NCBI GenBank assembly: GCA_023259115.1
Contig: JAHFQW010000002.1
Location: forward strand, 1-39,359
DNA length: 39,359 nucleotides
Source: an archaeon
GTDB taxonomy: Archaea; Nanobdellota; Nanobdellia; Woesearchaeales; GW2011-AR9
Direction: 5' to 3'
Shown here: positions 8,283 to 17,030 of the stretch, piece by piece
How the letters are laid out: each line of letters begins with the position of its first letter
Numbering within the stretch: position 1 is the first letter of the stretch
The notes under the pieces: generated by a model
What the model saw: only the letters and a program-made list of their open reading frames with translations
What the model was told of the DNA's origin: nothing
Databases searched by the model: none
Position numbers and translations under genes: made by a program

Positions 8283-9665
8283 ATGAAGAAATTAGGATTA
8301 TTGATGATGTTGTTTCTATTTATTGGTATGTTTTCGTTGCCATTGGTTCAGGCGGCAGAGCCATGGGATACGATTAAGAGTATTGTGACGCTGCAGTTTA
8401 TGACGAATTTGGGTTTTGGTTCGTCTTTAGATCCGTTTGAGGGATTAGTGAGGTTTTTGCTCTTGATTTTGATGTTTACGCTGTTTTTTGTCGGGGCGGA
8501 ATTATTGAAACTTGGTCGTAATGCGAGTGTGGTTATCGCTTTAGTCTTTTCGTTGATTTCTGCGATATTTATTCCGGGTTCGGTGTTAATTGCGGCGGCG
8601 GCAAGTTATGCGACAATTGTGTCGATTGTAATATTAGGGATTCCGGTGCTGGTTTTGTTTGGAAGTTATTTTTTATTATCTGAATATCCCTGGGTGCGGT
8701 TTTGTATTATGGCGGTGGCAGTATGGGTTATATATCAGATGATGGATCACATTGCTTTGTTATCTACGGGTGCGGCTCTTTCTAGTTCACATTATGGGGC
8801 GGTGATTAGTAATGTACAAACGCCATTGAAGTGGGTGTTTGGTTTTGCGATTGCGGGATTGGTCTTATCTTTCTTTGCGGGTATTTCTCGTTCGGGCGGG
8901 GGGAGTGCATGGCATCCTAATGTGTTTGGACGGATTTGGAATCGAGTGCATCAGAAAACAGCACTGGGTGCGTATACGGAGAAGGGTAAAGAGCTGCGAC
9001 ATGCACGAGTGGAGGAAACACGATTATTGAATGATTTAGCAGTAGAGCAAAAAGAACTGGAGTTGTTGAGGGCGGGTTCTGAGAAGTTAGGGATGTATGA
9101 GCAGATTGCAGTTAAAGAATTTTTGGCTACCAGTTCAGTGAATAGTGCTAATCATCTTGATACTTTTAAGATTGCCATGGAGAATACAAAAGGGGCAATG
9201 GACGCTGTGAGGAATGTGGATCACCAATGGAAGAGAGCGGAGCGAAGAGAAGTGGCAGAAATGCGCAGATTGGTTAAAGAGATGGCAAAGAATTCTGTTT
9301 CTGATGCGGATAGAAAGAGAATTGAGGCAGAAGAACAGTTGTTGTTGAATTCGTATATTACTGTGAATCAAACTGTCAATAAGGCGTTGCGCGATTTTGA
9401 GGATGTGACGAAGTTTCATCAAACAGTGTTTGATGCTTGTCAGAAGTGGTATAAGAAGAGACCCGCTCCTACACCGGGCAAACCTATGATTTCAGTTTTG
9501 GATTTGACAAAGCTTCCAGGCATTTTACCTACGTTGGGGAAGATTGATATAAAAGTGAAGGGGATGTTAGGTGAGTTAAGTGTGGCGGCAACGGCGGAAG
9601 ATGCGGCAGTGAAGCGTACAGCCGTATTGGCTAAAGAAATTAAGGATAAGTGGGTTGTGAGTTAG
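8283..9665 (+). CDS. Polytopic membrane protein with cytoplasmic-type coiled-coil domain
   Basis: I do not recognise a named family. The 460-residue protein has a cleavable-looking signal peptide (to about LVQAAEP), then four or five hydrophobic segments between residues 50 and 200, another near residue 185-205, and a long charged helical region of about 240 residues (WNRVHQ onwards). The membrane part is clearly related to the protein encoded at 9833-10378: both have an RxLL...FTxFF helix, an ALV....AIF.P..VL.A helix and an ATIV..V..G.PV helix. The coiled-coil half corresponds in layout to the protein at 10380-11114. ATG 8283 was preferred over the in-frame GTG at 8277 because AGGGGTG lies just upstream. 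A T-rich stretch follows the stop. Confidence 0.8.
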   Translation: MKKLGLLMMLFLFIGMFSLPLVQAAEPWDTIKSIVTLQFMTNLGFGSSLDPFEGLVRFLLLILMFTLFFVGAELLKLGRNASVVIALVFSLISAIFIPGSVLIAAAASYATIVSIVILGIPVLVLFGSYFLLSEYPWVRFCIMAVAVWVIYQMMDHIALLSTGAALSSSHYGAVISNVQTPLKWVFGFAIAGLVLSFFAGISRSGGGSAWHPNVFGRIWNRVHQKTALGAYTEKGKELRHARVEETRLLNDLAVEQKELELLRAGSEKLGMYEQIAVKEFLATSSVNSANHLDTFKIAMENTKGAMDAVRNVDHQWKRAERREVAEMRRLVKEMAKNSVSDADRKRIEAEEQLLLNSYITVNQTVNKALRDFEDVTKFHQTVFDACQKWYKKRPAPTPGKPMISVLDLTKLPGILPTLGKIDIKVKGMLGELSVAATAEDAAVKRTAVLAKEIKDKWVVS

Positions 9666-9670
9666 AACTC

Positions 9671-9750
9671 GTTTTCTGATTTTCTTTTTTTGTTTTAATT
9701 TCTTTGTCTTTTTCTTGTTTTGTTTTTTTCTTGATTCTTCTTGTCTTTTG
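9671..9750 (+). terminator. T-rich transcription termination region
   Basis: Downstream of the stop at 9665 the plus strand has repeated runs of T (up to seven) over about 80 bases. Archaeal RNA polymerase terminates at such U-tracts without a required hairpin. It separates this gene from the independently promoted gene at 9833. Confidence 0.5.
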
Positions 9751-9832
9751 GTGTGTTTAGTTGAATTTTTACGATGATTTATAGTCGTGGGGAAACAAAA
9801 GGTTTATAAGTTTGTGAATTATTCTTTGGTGT

Positions 9833-10378
9833 ATGAAAAAGTGGTGGATGTCGATTGTTGCAGGCTTTGCGTTATTTCTGGCGGGATGTAGTTCAAGTAC
9901 GTCGGGGTCTGGCGGAGGTGTGGCGTCTGATATCTGGATGAAGATTTTGTCTGTGGGTAATTTATCGTTTTTGGGGTTGTCTGATGGGTCAATTGTTGTG
10001 GCGTTTACACGTTTATTGATTTGGTTGTTTGTGTTTACGGTTTTTTTTGCGGTGATTACGGTGTTTGGCGGCCGGAGTGGAACGGCGTTAGGGTTTTTGA
10101 ATCGGGGCCAGGCAATGGTTGTGGCACTGGTGATTGCGACGATTACGGCAATTTTTTTACCGGCGCAGGTATTATTGGCAACGGGTGCGGGATGGGCAAC
10201 GATTGTGGCGCTGGTGTTGATTGGCGGTCCCGTGATTGGCATTGGTCTACTTATTTTTCGAGTTCCAGGAATGATTACAACGCCAGGGAGAGGTGTGATA
10301 TTTTTACAACTCTTGTTATCGCTGTTATTATTGTGGATTTTGATGGCAATGAAATTTCATTTATCGAGGATGATTTAA
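9833..10378 (+). CDS. Small polytopic membrane lipoprotein, paralogue of the 8283 protein
   Basis: The 181-residue protein starts with a signal peptide ending in a lipobox-like FLAGC, so the mature protein may be lipid-anchored at Cys19. About four hydrophobic helices follow. Helices 1-3 align with those of the protein at 8283-9665, including FTVFF, TAIFLPAQVLLATG and WATIVALVLIGGPV. It lacks the long soluble domain, which appears to be supplied by the next gene. A TATA-like GGTTTATAAG at 9801-9810 precedes the ATG by about 25 bases, suggesting a leaderless mRNA. The stop codon is one base from the next ATG, so the two are translated from one mRNA. Function is unknown. Confidence 0.78.
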   Translation: MKKWWMSIVAGFALFLAGCSSSTSGSGGGVASDIWMKILSVGNLSFLGLSDGSIVVAFTRLLIWLFVFTVFFAVITVFGGRSGTALGFLNRGQAMVVALVIATITAIFLPAQVLLATGAGWATIVALVLIGGPVIGIGLLIFRVPGMITTPGRGVIFLQLLLSLLLLWILMAMKFHLSRMI

Positions 10379-10379
10379 G

Positions 10380-11114
10380 ATGGCAGCAGGAGTAAGCCCA
10401 GTTGTGGCAACAACGGTACTAGATTTTATAGATTATGCGATGTTTGCGGTTGGTGTGTTGATTGCGTATTTTGCATTTCAGTTAATTACGTATTCAACAG
10501 AGGAGGAGAGAACGGCACGTGATGCGGCAAGAGATGAATTGCGCGGACGTGTGGGGAGCGCAGTTACGGGGTATCGAGAGCGTAAAAAAGCGGAAGAAGG
10601 TGTGCGTGAGCGTCGTGGTTTATTGGAGCCAGCTAAAGGCTTCTTGATTAGAGCGGTGCAAAATAGTGATTCGGCGCGGGAAGAGTTTGGTGTGCAATCG
10701 GCGGCGGGATTACGACGGGGACGAGATTATGTTGAGAATGTGGTGCGTAATTTACAGTCTGCGCGTCGAGTGATACGTAGTGCATCGGTTCGGGCACGGG
10801 GTGAGAGACGAGAGTATCTTACACAATTGGCAGCGGTAGTTGAATCGTTACATGATCGAGTGCGTCGAGAGGTTGTGCCACAAATTCCTGGTAATTATAC
10901 TGTTGCTGATTGGGATGCTCGGGTGAATCTGATTAATGGGATTTTACGAGATATAGAAACGCAGTGCGGGGCGATTATTACTTCGATTGATTCGTTTGAG
11001 GATTCTGATGCTCGAAGTGTGCCGCCGATTACGCCGGGAGCGGGCGGAATGGGCGGTGGAGGAGGTGCTGGTGGTGGTAGACCACGAGCACGACCAAGTC
11101 CAGGAAGTCCTTAG
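10380..11114 (+). CDS. Single-TM protein with helical domain and Gly/Pro-rich tail
   Basis: The 244-residue product has one hydrophobic segment near residues 13-38 (DYAMFAVGVLIAYFAFQLI), then an Arg/Glu-rich helical region of about 160 residues and a low-complexity Gly/Pro/Arg tail. It starts one base after the preceding stop, with GAGGATG a few bases upstream serving as a plausible ribosome binding site. Together with the preceding gene it reproduces the two-part layout (multi-TM part, then TM plus soluble helices) of the single protein at 8283-9665. I do not recognise a family; a membrane complex is inferred. Confidence 0.78.
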   Translation: MAAGVSPVVATTVLDFIDYAMFAVGVLIAYFAFQLITYSTEEERTARDAARDELRGRVGSAVTGYRERKKAEEGVRERRGLLEPAKGFLIRAVQNSDSAREEFGVQSAAGLRRGRDYVENVVRNLQSARRVIRSASVRARGERREYLTQLAAVVESLHDRVRREVVPQIPGNYTVADWDARVNLINGILRDIETQCGAIITSIDSFEDSDARSVPPITPGAGGMGGGGGAGGGRPRARPSPGSP

Positions 11115-11141
11115 AGTTGGTGTTTAATAGGTTTAATTGGT

Positions 11142-11891
11142 TTAGTAGGGTGTTTTGTTTTCTTTGTTCCAGACTTTGAAATATTCACATATTGGTTGTT
11201 TTGGACAGTCAAAACAATGGGGGCGTTGATGGCCTATATTGGTTGCGTGCCAACGGTAATAGTAAAGATATTTATTGATTCTCTGGCAGGGATATTTTTG
11301 GGCGAGGCGCATGAAGAAATCACCGTCACTGCAGGTGATGAGGTTTTCGTTGAACCCGCCGATGCGTAGGGCTATGCTTTTTCTATACATGCCAAAATGT
11401 TGCCAGCCGAGTTGGGAGAGATTTTGTGTACTAAATGGAGGAGCGAGATAGTGGTCTGTGATGTTATTTTGTTTGTTGATGGTGTAATATCCGGAGTACA
11501 CTAGGGCAAGATTTTTTTTTGATTGGAGCAGTTGCAGTGCTTTTGTAATGGCTTGTGGATGAAGTTGATCGTCGGCATCGAGATGGCCAATATATTTTCC
11601 TTGCGTGAGTGCGAGAGCTTGATTACGTGTGGAGGCAATGCCTTGTGATGTTTGGTTTTTGTATACTTTGATTTGGGGGTGAGATTTGGAGTATGATACG
11701 GCAATAGTGAGCGTGCTGTCGCGACTGCCATCGTCAATGAGGATTAGTTCTTTATTTGGGTAGGTTTGATTGAGAAAGCTCTCAATTGCTTGTGAGAGAT
11801 ATTTTTCGGCGTTGCGTGCAGGCATGATGATAGATACTAATGGGGAAGAAGGTTTATTTTTTGTTTGTTTCACTTGTGCTGTTTGTTTCAC
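11142..11891 (-). CDS. Family 2 glycosyltransferase
   Basis: A GT-A fold inverting glycosyltransferase is indicated by VSIIMPARNAEKYL near the N-terminus, LILIDDGSRDST with the nucleotide-sugar-binding acid, and the GHLDADDQLHP metal-binding DxD-type motif around residue 105. The 249-residue length is that of a single catalytic domain with no membrane anchor. The C-terminal 30 residues carry four Cys (CFDCPxxPxC plus others), possibly a small zinc knuckle, which is not typical. The gene overlaps the end of the preceding gene by 38 bases and follows a larger glycosyltransferase, so the three form one minus-strand unit. Donor and acceptor sugars are unknown. Confidence 0.88.
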   Translation of the reverse strand: MKQTAQVKQTKNKPSSPLVSIIMPARNAEKYLSQAIESFLNQTYPNKELILIDDGSRDSTLTIAVSYSKSHPQIKVYKNQTSQGIASTRNQALALTQGKYIGHLDADDQLHPQAITKALQLLQSKKNLALVYSGYYTINKQNNITDHYLAPPFSTQNLSQLGWQHFGMYRKSIALRIGGFNENLITCSDGDFFMRLAQKYPCQRINKYLYYYRWHATNIGHQRPHCFDCPKQPICEYFKVWNKENKTPY

Positions 11892-12351
11892 TTGCTAGAA
11901 TATCACTTAATTCCATATAAGCTTTGTGGAGAATTTCTGGGGGAATGGCTGTTTCTTCATTTTTTTTAGGTATGCTGAGAGCGAGATATTTACTGAGGTG
12001 ATTATTTTCTGATTCTTTTGGGGTTTCTTTTAAGCATTGCAATGAGTAGATTTCATCTTTTTTAATATAGGTTACGGTTACAATAGAGGTGTTTGTTTGG
12101 GGGTTTTGTTGTTGTACTTTTTCTTCTAGTAAAATGCCTTGGAAGTCGAGGGCAGAGGGGTTTGTGATGTTGGCGCGCCATTTTCCTTCTATAGTACTTA
12201 AGATTGCAGGTAAACTTTGATCGATAAAGCGTTGATCACTGAGTTCGGGGAAAATGGTTGCGTAAAATGCGTTGGGCAAGCCTTGGTGAATTGCTTTAGT
12301 ACAAATTCTTTCCCAGGCTTGGGAAAAGTAGTGGAGTGGTTCTTGTGTCAT
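11854..12351 (-). CDS. Protein of unknown function in glycosyltransferase operon
   Basis: The 165-residue protein has no signal peptide or membrane helix and no motif I can name. It reads as a compact alpha/beta domain (HYFSQAWERICTKAIHQG helix, then several beta-type segments such as TSIVTVTYIKKDEIYSLQCL), ending in a Ser/Thr/Glu/Asn-rich tail. It lies 13 bases after the double glycosyltransferase gene and overlaps the following glycosyltransferase by 38 bases, so translation is probably coupled. A role with those enzymes is inferred only from position. Confidence 0.72.
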   Translation of the reverse strand: MTQEPLHYFSQAWERICTKAIHQGLPNAFYATIFPELSDQRFIDQSLPAILSTIEGKWRANITNPSALDFQGILLEEKVQQQNPQTNTSIVTVTYIKKDEIYSLQCLKETPKESENNHLSKYLALSIPKKNEETAIPPEILHKAYMELSDILASETNSTSETNKK

Positions 12352-12364
12352 TTTTGTGATGTCA

Positions 12365-14494
12365 TTATGCTTGGCGTTTTTTTTGTTCTAGTTCTGCGAT
12401 TATTCTTTGTTCTAATTGTGAGGTACTTGGACTCTTGTGGGTGATTTTTCTTAAGATGTCAAGGGCTTGTTGTTTTTTTCCTTGGCTATCTAGAAATGTT
12501 GCTTGGAAGTATAACCCGGCAGGGTTTGCGGGGTCTAGTTGTTGAAGCAGGGTTAGTTCTTGGTTTGCTACTTCTGGGGTCATCCAGCGAAAGAAGCTTA
12601 CGAGGTGTTCGAGTTCTGTGATAAGGCTTTGGTATAGTTTTGTGTTCTGTTGCGCGTGTTCTTGTGTTCTCCAAGTTTCGTATAGTGCTTCACGTCGCGC
12701 AGTAGGATGGTTTAGGTCATAGCGTTGGATACGTGTTTTTTTGCTTTCTTGGGGAATTATGTATACTTGTTTTTGTGGCTGCAGGGTATGGCGCAGGGTG
12801 CTATATTTTTTTACAACCCGATCATTTGCTAATTGGAGTTTTCCTTTGTTTGAGGTATTTCCTCCATGGTTCATATTGTAGAGGTATAATGGTTGTTTGA
12901 TATGGATGGGGATACCTACCTCAATTAGTTTTGAATAGAGTTCGTAATCTACGGCATTTTCGAGGTTGGGGTTGACGCCTTCTGTTTGAAAGAATGAATC
13001 TCGGCGGAACATGCGAGGGGAGTGAATGCGCATACTGGTTCGTAGTATGTCAATGAGATCTTTGGGTTTTACTGCTGGATTAGTTTTATACCATTGCGGG
13101 GTAAATTCGTTACAGCTCCAGTGCGGTCTTTCTTCTCCGGTTTGTATGTCGTGGTCAATACAATCACCAAATACGACGCTGGCGCGGGGATAGTTTTGCA
13201 TGCCACGATGAAGTGTGCTGATAGCGGTTGGGAGTAATTCGTCGTCGGGATCAAGTTGGATAATATACTCTCCACGGCAGGCTTGGATGGTTCTGTTGGT
13301 ATTACTGGCCATGCCATGATTTTTTTTATCATCTACGATGCGGATGGTGAGCTGTTGTTGATAGGATTTTTGGAGTTTGTAGAGGAGATCACGTGTGCCG
13401 TCGTTGCTGCCATCTTCACCGATAACGACTTCGAGTTTTGAGTGATTGTATGTTTGGTTGGCGATACTCTTTAATGCTTTTTCAATGAATTGGATTTGGT
13501 TATAGCAAGGGATGTAGATTGATACGTCTGGACGAGGGGATACTTTTTTTGCCCGAAATTGGTCTACTTTATCCCAGAATAAGTCAGTACTTTTTTGTGT
13601 TTTCTGGGTATTAATGCGTCCGCCGTGTTCCAGATGATAGGCGGTGGTTTTTACGGGGATGAAGAAGAGTTGTTCTCCTAGTTTGTTGTTGAAGTGTTCA
13701 TAGAGACGCAGGCCAAATTCGGAGTCTTCTGCCCCCCATTGATTAAAATCTTCATCGAAGAGTCCTGCTTCGAATGCGTCGCTTCTGGAGAAGCTGCAAT
13801 TTCCTCCAGAGATCGTTGTGCCTATTACGTAGGTTGGGTCTTCTATGTTGTTGGGAAGAGATTTTAAGTTGTTTGTTTCACGATAGCGTTCATGACGCCA
13901 GTCTTGTGCTGTGCCAAAGCGTCGGGAGGTGGAACGTTTTACTTGAGAGAGTTGTTTTTGTTTTATTTTTTGGTCCAAATCGGGGTTTTGATCTAGCTCG
14001 ACAAAAGCACGATCTTGTGTGGTCATGATTCTTGCGCCCTGTTGTTGTGCGGCGTAGTGTTGTTTCATGACGTTTTCTACATAGGTGTGTTCGGGGATCA
14101 TATCTGCGTCAAGAGAAATGATGGTGTCATGTGAGGCGACTTTGAGTGCTTCGTTTCTTATTTTGGCGAGCCGAAAGCCTTGGTCTGGTTGCCAGACGTA
14201 TTTTACATCAAAAGGTAGATTTGCTTTGGCAACGATATCCATGCAGCTGCCAGAACCACGGCGAGAGCCGTCGTCGGCGATGATAACTTCGATAGAATTT
14301 GGATCATAGGTTTGCTGCTGGAGAGCGAGGAGTTGTTTTTTGAGTTGTTCTTCTTGATTGTAGGTTGTGACGATGATGCTTACTTTGGTTTGGGATTGCC
14401 AGCGGCTATTTGAGAAGGTGCCATCTACTTGGTACTGATTGACGAGTTGTTCTAAACGGGTGTAGTCGTTATTTGTGTAGGGCATTTGAATCAC
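12365..14494 (-). CDS. Two-domain glycosyltransferase (GT2-GT2) with C-terminal TPR-like tail
   Basis: This 709-residue protein carries two GT-A domains. Domain 1 (about residues 30-290) has VSIIVTTYNQ, VIIADDGSRRGSG, ISLDADMIPEHTY and the galactosyltransferase-type WGAEDSEFG motif. Domain 2 (about 325-560) has SIYIPCYNQ, VVIGEDGSNDGT and IIQLDPDDELLP. This layout is that of bifunctional polymerising enzymes such as chondroitin synthase, which add two sugars alternately. The last 70 residues (LYFQATFLDSQGKKQQALD and on to the end) match, in diverged form, the C-terminal module of the neighbouring J/TPR proteins, tying it to that cluster. Its promoter element is identical over 29 bp to that of the VWA gene. 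An alternative start is Met4. Confidence 0.88.
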   Translation of the reverse strand: MIQMPYTNNDYTRLEQLVNQYQVDGTFSNSRWQSQTKVSIIVTTYNQEEQLKKQLLALQQQTYDPNSIEVIIADDGSRRGSGSCMDIVAKANLPFDVKYVWQPDQGFRLAKIRNEALKVASHDTIISLDADMIPEHTYVENVMKQHYAAQQQGARIMTTQDRAFVELDQNPDLDQKIKQKQLSQVKRSTSRRFGTAQDWRHERYRETNNLKSLPNNIEDPTYVIGTTISGGNCSFSRSDAFEAGLFDEDFNQWGAEDSEFGLRLYEHFNNKLGEQLFFIPVKTTAYHLEHGGRINTQKTQKSTDLFWDKVDQFRAKKVSPRPDVSIYIPCYNQIQFIEKALKSIANQTYNHSKLEVVIGEDGSNDGTRDLLYKLQKSYQQQLTIRIVDDKKNHGMASNTNRTIQACRGEYIIQLDPDDELLPTAISTLHRGMQNYPRASVVFGDCIDHDIQTGEERPHWSCNEFTPQWYKTNPAVKPKDLIDILRTSMRIHSPRMFRRDSFFQTEGVNPNLENAVDYELYSKLIEVGIPIHIKQPLYLYNMNHGGNTSNKGKLQLANDRVVKKYSTLRHTLQPQKQVYIIPQESKKTRIQRYDLNHPTARREALYETWRTQEHAQQNTKLYQSLITELEHLVSFFRWMTPEVANQELTLLQQLDPANPAGLYFQATFLDSQGKKQQALDILRKITHKSPSTSQLEQRIIAELEQKKRQA

Positions 14495-14541
14495 TCTTTT
14501 TGTCAGGGTGCTTGCTGATATGTGGGTAAAAGAAGTCGTAC

Positions 14542-14570
14542 TTTATAAATCTTTTGTTAATTTTGTTACT
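14542..14570 (-). promoter_or_regulatory. Promoter element of the double glycosyltransferase gene, shared with the VWA gene
   Basis: On the minus strand this 29-bp element reads AGTAACAAAATTAAC, then AAAAG and the TATA box ATTTATAAA, and ends about 48 bases before the ATG at 14494. It is identical to 17958-17986. The TATA box with upstream A-rich BRE-like bases makes it a promoter; the identity beyond the TATA box suggests a shared regulator or a recent duplication. Confidence 0.65.
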
Positions 14571-14585
14571 TTATAGTGATAATAA

Positions 14586-15587
14586 TTATGCGATGACATA
14601 GGTGGCTAGTTTTTGCGTGACACGTTCCAGAGCTTGTTTGGCAGAGGAGCCTGTACCGGCGTTTTGAAAGTGGGTGAGGGCTTGAGTTAATTCCTGTTGT
14701 GCTTCGTAGATGGTTGCGAGGAAGTAGTGTGCGTGATGATTCTGCGGCTGGTGTTGGATGATTTGTTGTCCGAGATTAAGAGCGAGGTTGTATTCTTTGA
14801 TATCACGTAGAAGACGCAGTTCTTGAATTGCTCTATCAATGTTTTGTTGTGATAGATAGTCTGGTTGGCCGGGAGTGCCAAGAAGGTTTTGGGTATGGCG
14901 TTGGAGAGCCGTTTCAAGAGTGGTTATGCGAGTGTTTGTTTTGCTGGTTTGGGCGGTGGTTTGTTCACATTCTTGCCTGAGAGTGTCTAGTGCGAATTGA
15001 TATTTGTCACGAGCAGTTTTAGCATCTTGTAGTTCTGCTTGAGCAGTTTTTCTATCTAGGGTATGTTGTTGTTCTAAAAGACTATAGCGCTGGTTTAGAT
15101 TGTCGAAGTTGTGCTGTAATGTTTCTTTGGCTTTTGTTGTTTCATCTATTATTTTATTATGTTCTTCTAATTCTTTTTTGATTTCAAAGAAATAGTGTAG
15201 TTGTTGGGCAAGTTGGGGTGTTCTTATTTTTGGACTATTTTGCAGTGTGCGTGTATATCTTTTTAGATCGGCATATTTGCCATCTCGTCCATTTTTTAAG
15301 GGTTCTTGGTAATACTGACTGTCAATTAGGAGGGCTAAATATTCTGTGACTTGTTCGGCAAGACTAATTGCTTGTTTTTGCATTATGTCTGGAAGATGGT
15401 CGATTACGGCGGGATGAAGAGTGTGTTGCAGTAAACGATAGTTTTCTTTGATATTATGCCGTAATCGTGCTTCTTCGGTATTAGATTTATCTCCTTGGAG
15501 TTCGTAGTTTTTGGGATCAATTTGAAATATGGAGAGAATATTAATTCTTTGTTCTAGTGGTTCGCCGAGCCAAAAGTAGTCTTTCAT
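14586..15587 (-). CDS. Degenerate J-like, coiled-coil and TPR-tail protein
   Basis: Three parts are visible in 333 residues. Residues 1-115 start with WLGEPLEQRINILSIF and contain a J-domain-like segment in which the HPD motif is HPA (58-60). Residues 125-235 form a coiled coil with many Gln/Leu/Glu heptads. Residues 250-333 are TPR-like helices ending in YFLATIYEAQ and the terminal AGTGSSAKQALERVTQKL motif shared by the cluster. The N-terminal part is clearly related to the proteins at 19135-19692 and 19784-20359. The missing Asp of HPD argues against normal Hsp70 stimulation, so it may be a scaffold. A TATA-like TTTATAAA at about 15610-15617 precedes the ATG by about 25 bases. Confidence 0.8.
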   Translation of the reverse strand: MKDYFWLGEPLEQRINILSIFQIDPKNYELQGDKSNTEEARLRHNIKENYRLLQHTLHPAVIDHLPDIMQKQAISLAEQVTEYLALLIDSQYYQEPLKNGRDGKYADLKRYTRTLQNSPKIRTPQLAQQLHYFFEIKKELEEHNKIIDETTKAKETLQHNFDNLNQRYSLLEQQHTLDRKTAQAELQDAKTARDKYQFALDTLRQECEQTTAQTSKTNTRITTLETALQRHTQNLLGTPGQPDYLSQQNIDRAIQELRLLRDIKEYNLALNLGQQIIQHQPQNHHAHYFLATIYEAQQELTQALTHFQNAGTGSSAKQALERVTQKLATYVIA

Positions 15588-15652
15588 GTTTTCTTTTTTA
15601 GAGCAAGGGTTTATAAATTTTGCTACTTTTAAGTTAAATCTGTGGCAGAAAT

Positions 15653-17005
15653 TTATGAGGAGAGATGGGCTTTTACGCGGGCGATACCTGCTTGGGCGGA
15701 GGAGCCAGTGCCGCTTCTGCTGTATGCGTCAAGGGCTTTCTGCCAGTCTTTTTGTTGTTCATAGGCGGTGCCTAGAAAATAGGATGCGTCTGTATTAGTT
15801 GGTTCTAGGGTTAGCAATTGTTGGCAGGTGTGTATGGTTGTTTGCAGATCTTTTGTCTGTCTGGATGTTTTTACCTGTTCTAGCATTTTTGCTTTGACTT
15901 TGTTGTATTGTTGTTGTGCGGAAGGACTTTTGGGAGCGATAGCAAGAATAGCTTGATATTGCTCTCCGGCTTGAACTAATTGGCCTTGGCTTTGATAAAT
16001 GGTACCGACGAAATATCGTACGTGGACGTTGTCTGGGTCTACAGAGAGGACCATATGAGCATATTGCAATGCTTCTTCTGTTCTTCCTGTGTCACGAAGT
16101 TCTTTGATTTTGTCCACTAATTTTTTGTCCAGAGGATTTTCACGTGCATCTTTGAGTTTTGCATCATACCCTGCTTGTCGGCTTGCCAGTTCTTTTCCAT
16201 GCACCTCATTTTGATGTTTAATAAATTGTTCTGCGGCATTTACGGCATCTCTTTGGATTTGTTCTGCTTTTGTTTTTGCCGTGCGCGTGGTTTTGAGTTC
16301 TGTTTCTAAATCACCCATTTTTCTTTCGTCTTCTTCTCTTTTTTTATTTCCGGCGGTGTGCAGTCTCTTGTAGCGATCGCGATCGGTGGTTATTTCTGTG
16401 AGTTTGGTCTCTAATCCGGTTATTGTTGCAGTGTTGCTATCCAGTTGGCGTTGATAGTCGGTGTTTCTGCGCTGTGCTGTTGTTAATTCTGTTTTTGCTG
16501 CTACTCCTTCTTGTACTCCGCGTACAAGATCATCTATTTTGGCGGGGGCATTTGCTAATGTGATGCGAATGCCCAAAGAAGTGTTATTGTACAGAATGGC
16601 ATGGGGATTAGCACTTCCACCACGAGCCATAGCCATTGCAAGAGTGCTTAGTTCTTGATCTTTATCTCTGACAAGTGAATCAAGTCGTTCGATTTCGGTC
16701 ATGGCTTGAGCAAGTAAAAGTTCATCTCCGCTATTGTTTTGCATATATCCCCTAACTAGCGTGGTGAGTTTATCATCACTCATCTTTTGGATATCCGTCT
16801 CCGCAGTTGTGAATAGTTTAAAAAAATCTTCTTTTTTCTGTTTGTTAGGATCGTCAGCGATTTTATCTGGATGATATTCTTTTGCTAGATTACGAAAATG
16901 TTTTTTTACTTTCGCTTTTACCCCTTCGACGTCTACTGATGTGTCTGTGACATAGATCGCGAGTTCTCTGCGTAAATCCAGATCCTCCAATAGTTTTTTA
17001 ACCAT
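15653..17005 (-). CDS. J-domain protein with coiled coil and two C-terminal TPR-like modules
   Basis: The 450-residue protein has an N-terminal J-domain: helix KKHFRNLAKEY followed by an intact HPD (45-47) and a helix with FFKLFTTAE. Intact HPD is needed to stimulate the ATPase of Hsp70 (DnaK), so this could be a working co-chaperone; no DnaK is in the window. Residues 170-300 are coiled coil. Two copies of the cluster's C-terminal module follow: about 320-365 (VRYFVGTIYQSQ.. SPSAQQQYNKVKAKM) and 400-450 (ASYFLGTAYEQQ.. SGTGSSAQAGIARV). It lies 25 bases downstream of the VWA gene on the same strand, so it is likely in the same operon. Confidence 0.85.
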   Translation of the reverse strand: MVKKLLEDLDLRRELAIYVTDTSVDVEGVKAKVKKHFRNLAKEYHPDKIADDPNKQKKEDFFKLFTTAETDIQKMSDDKLTTLVRGYMQNNSGDELLLAQAMTEIERLDSLVRDKDQELSTLAMAMARGGSANPHAILYNNTSLGIRITLANAPAKIDDLVRGVQEGVAAKTELTTAQRRNTDYQRQLDSNTATITGLETKLTEITTDRDRYKRLHTAGNKKREEDERKMGDLETELKTTRTAKTKAEQIQRDAVNAAEQFIKHQNEVHGKELASRQAGYDAKLKDARENPLDKKLVDKIKELRDTGRTEEALQYAHMVLSVDPDNVHVRYFVGTIYQSQGQLVQAGEQYQAILAIAPKSPSAQQQYNKVKAKMLEQVKTSRQTKDLQTTIHTCQQLLTLEPTNTDASYFLGTAYEQQKDWQKALDAYSRSGTGSSAQAGIARVKAHLSS

Positions 17006-17030
17006 GATCGTTGGGGTATTCTTTTATTTG

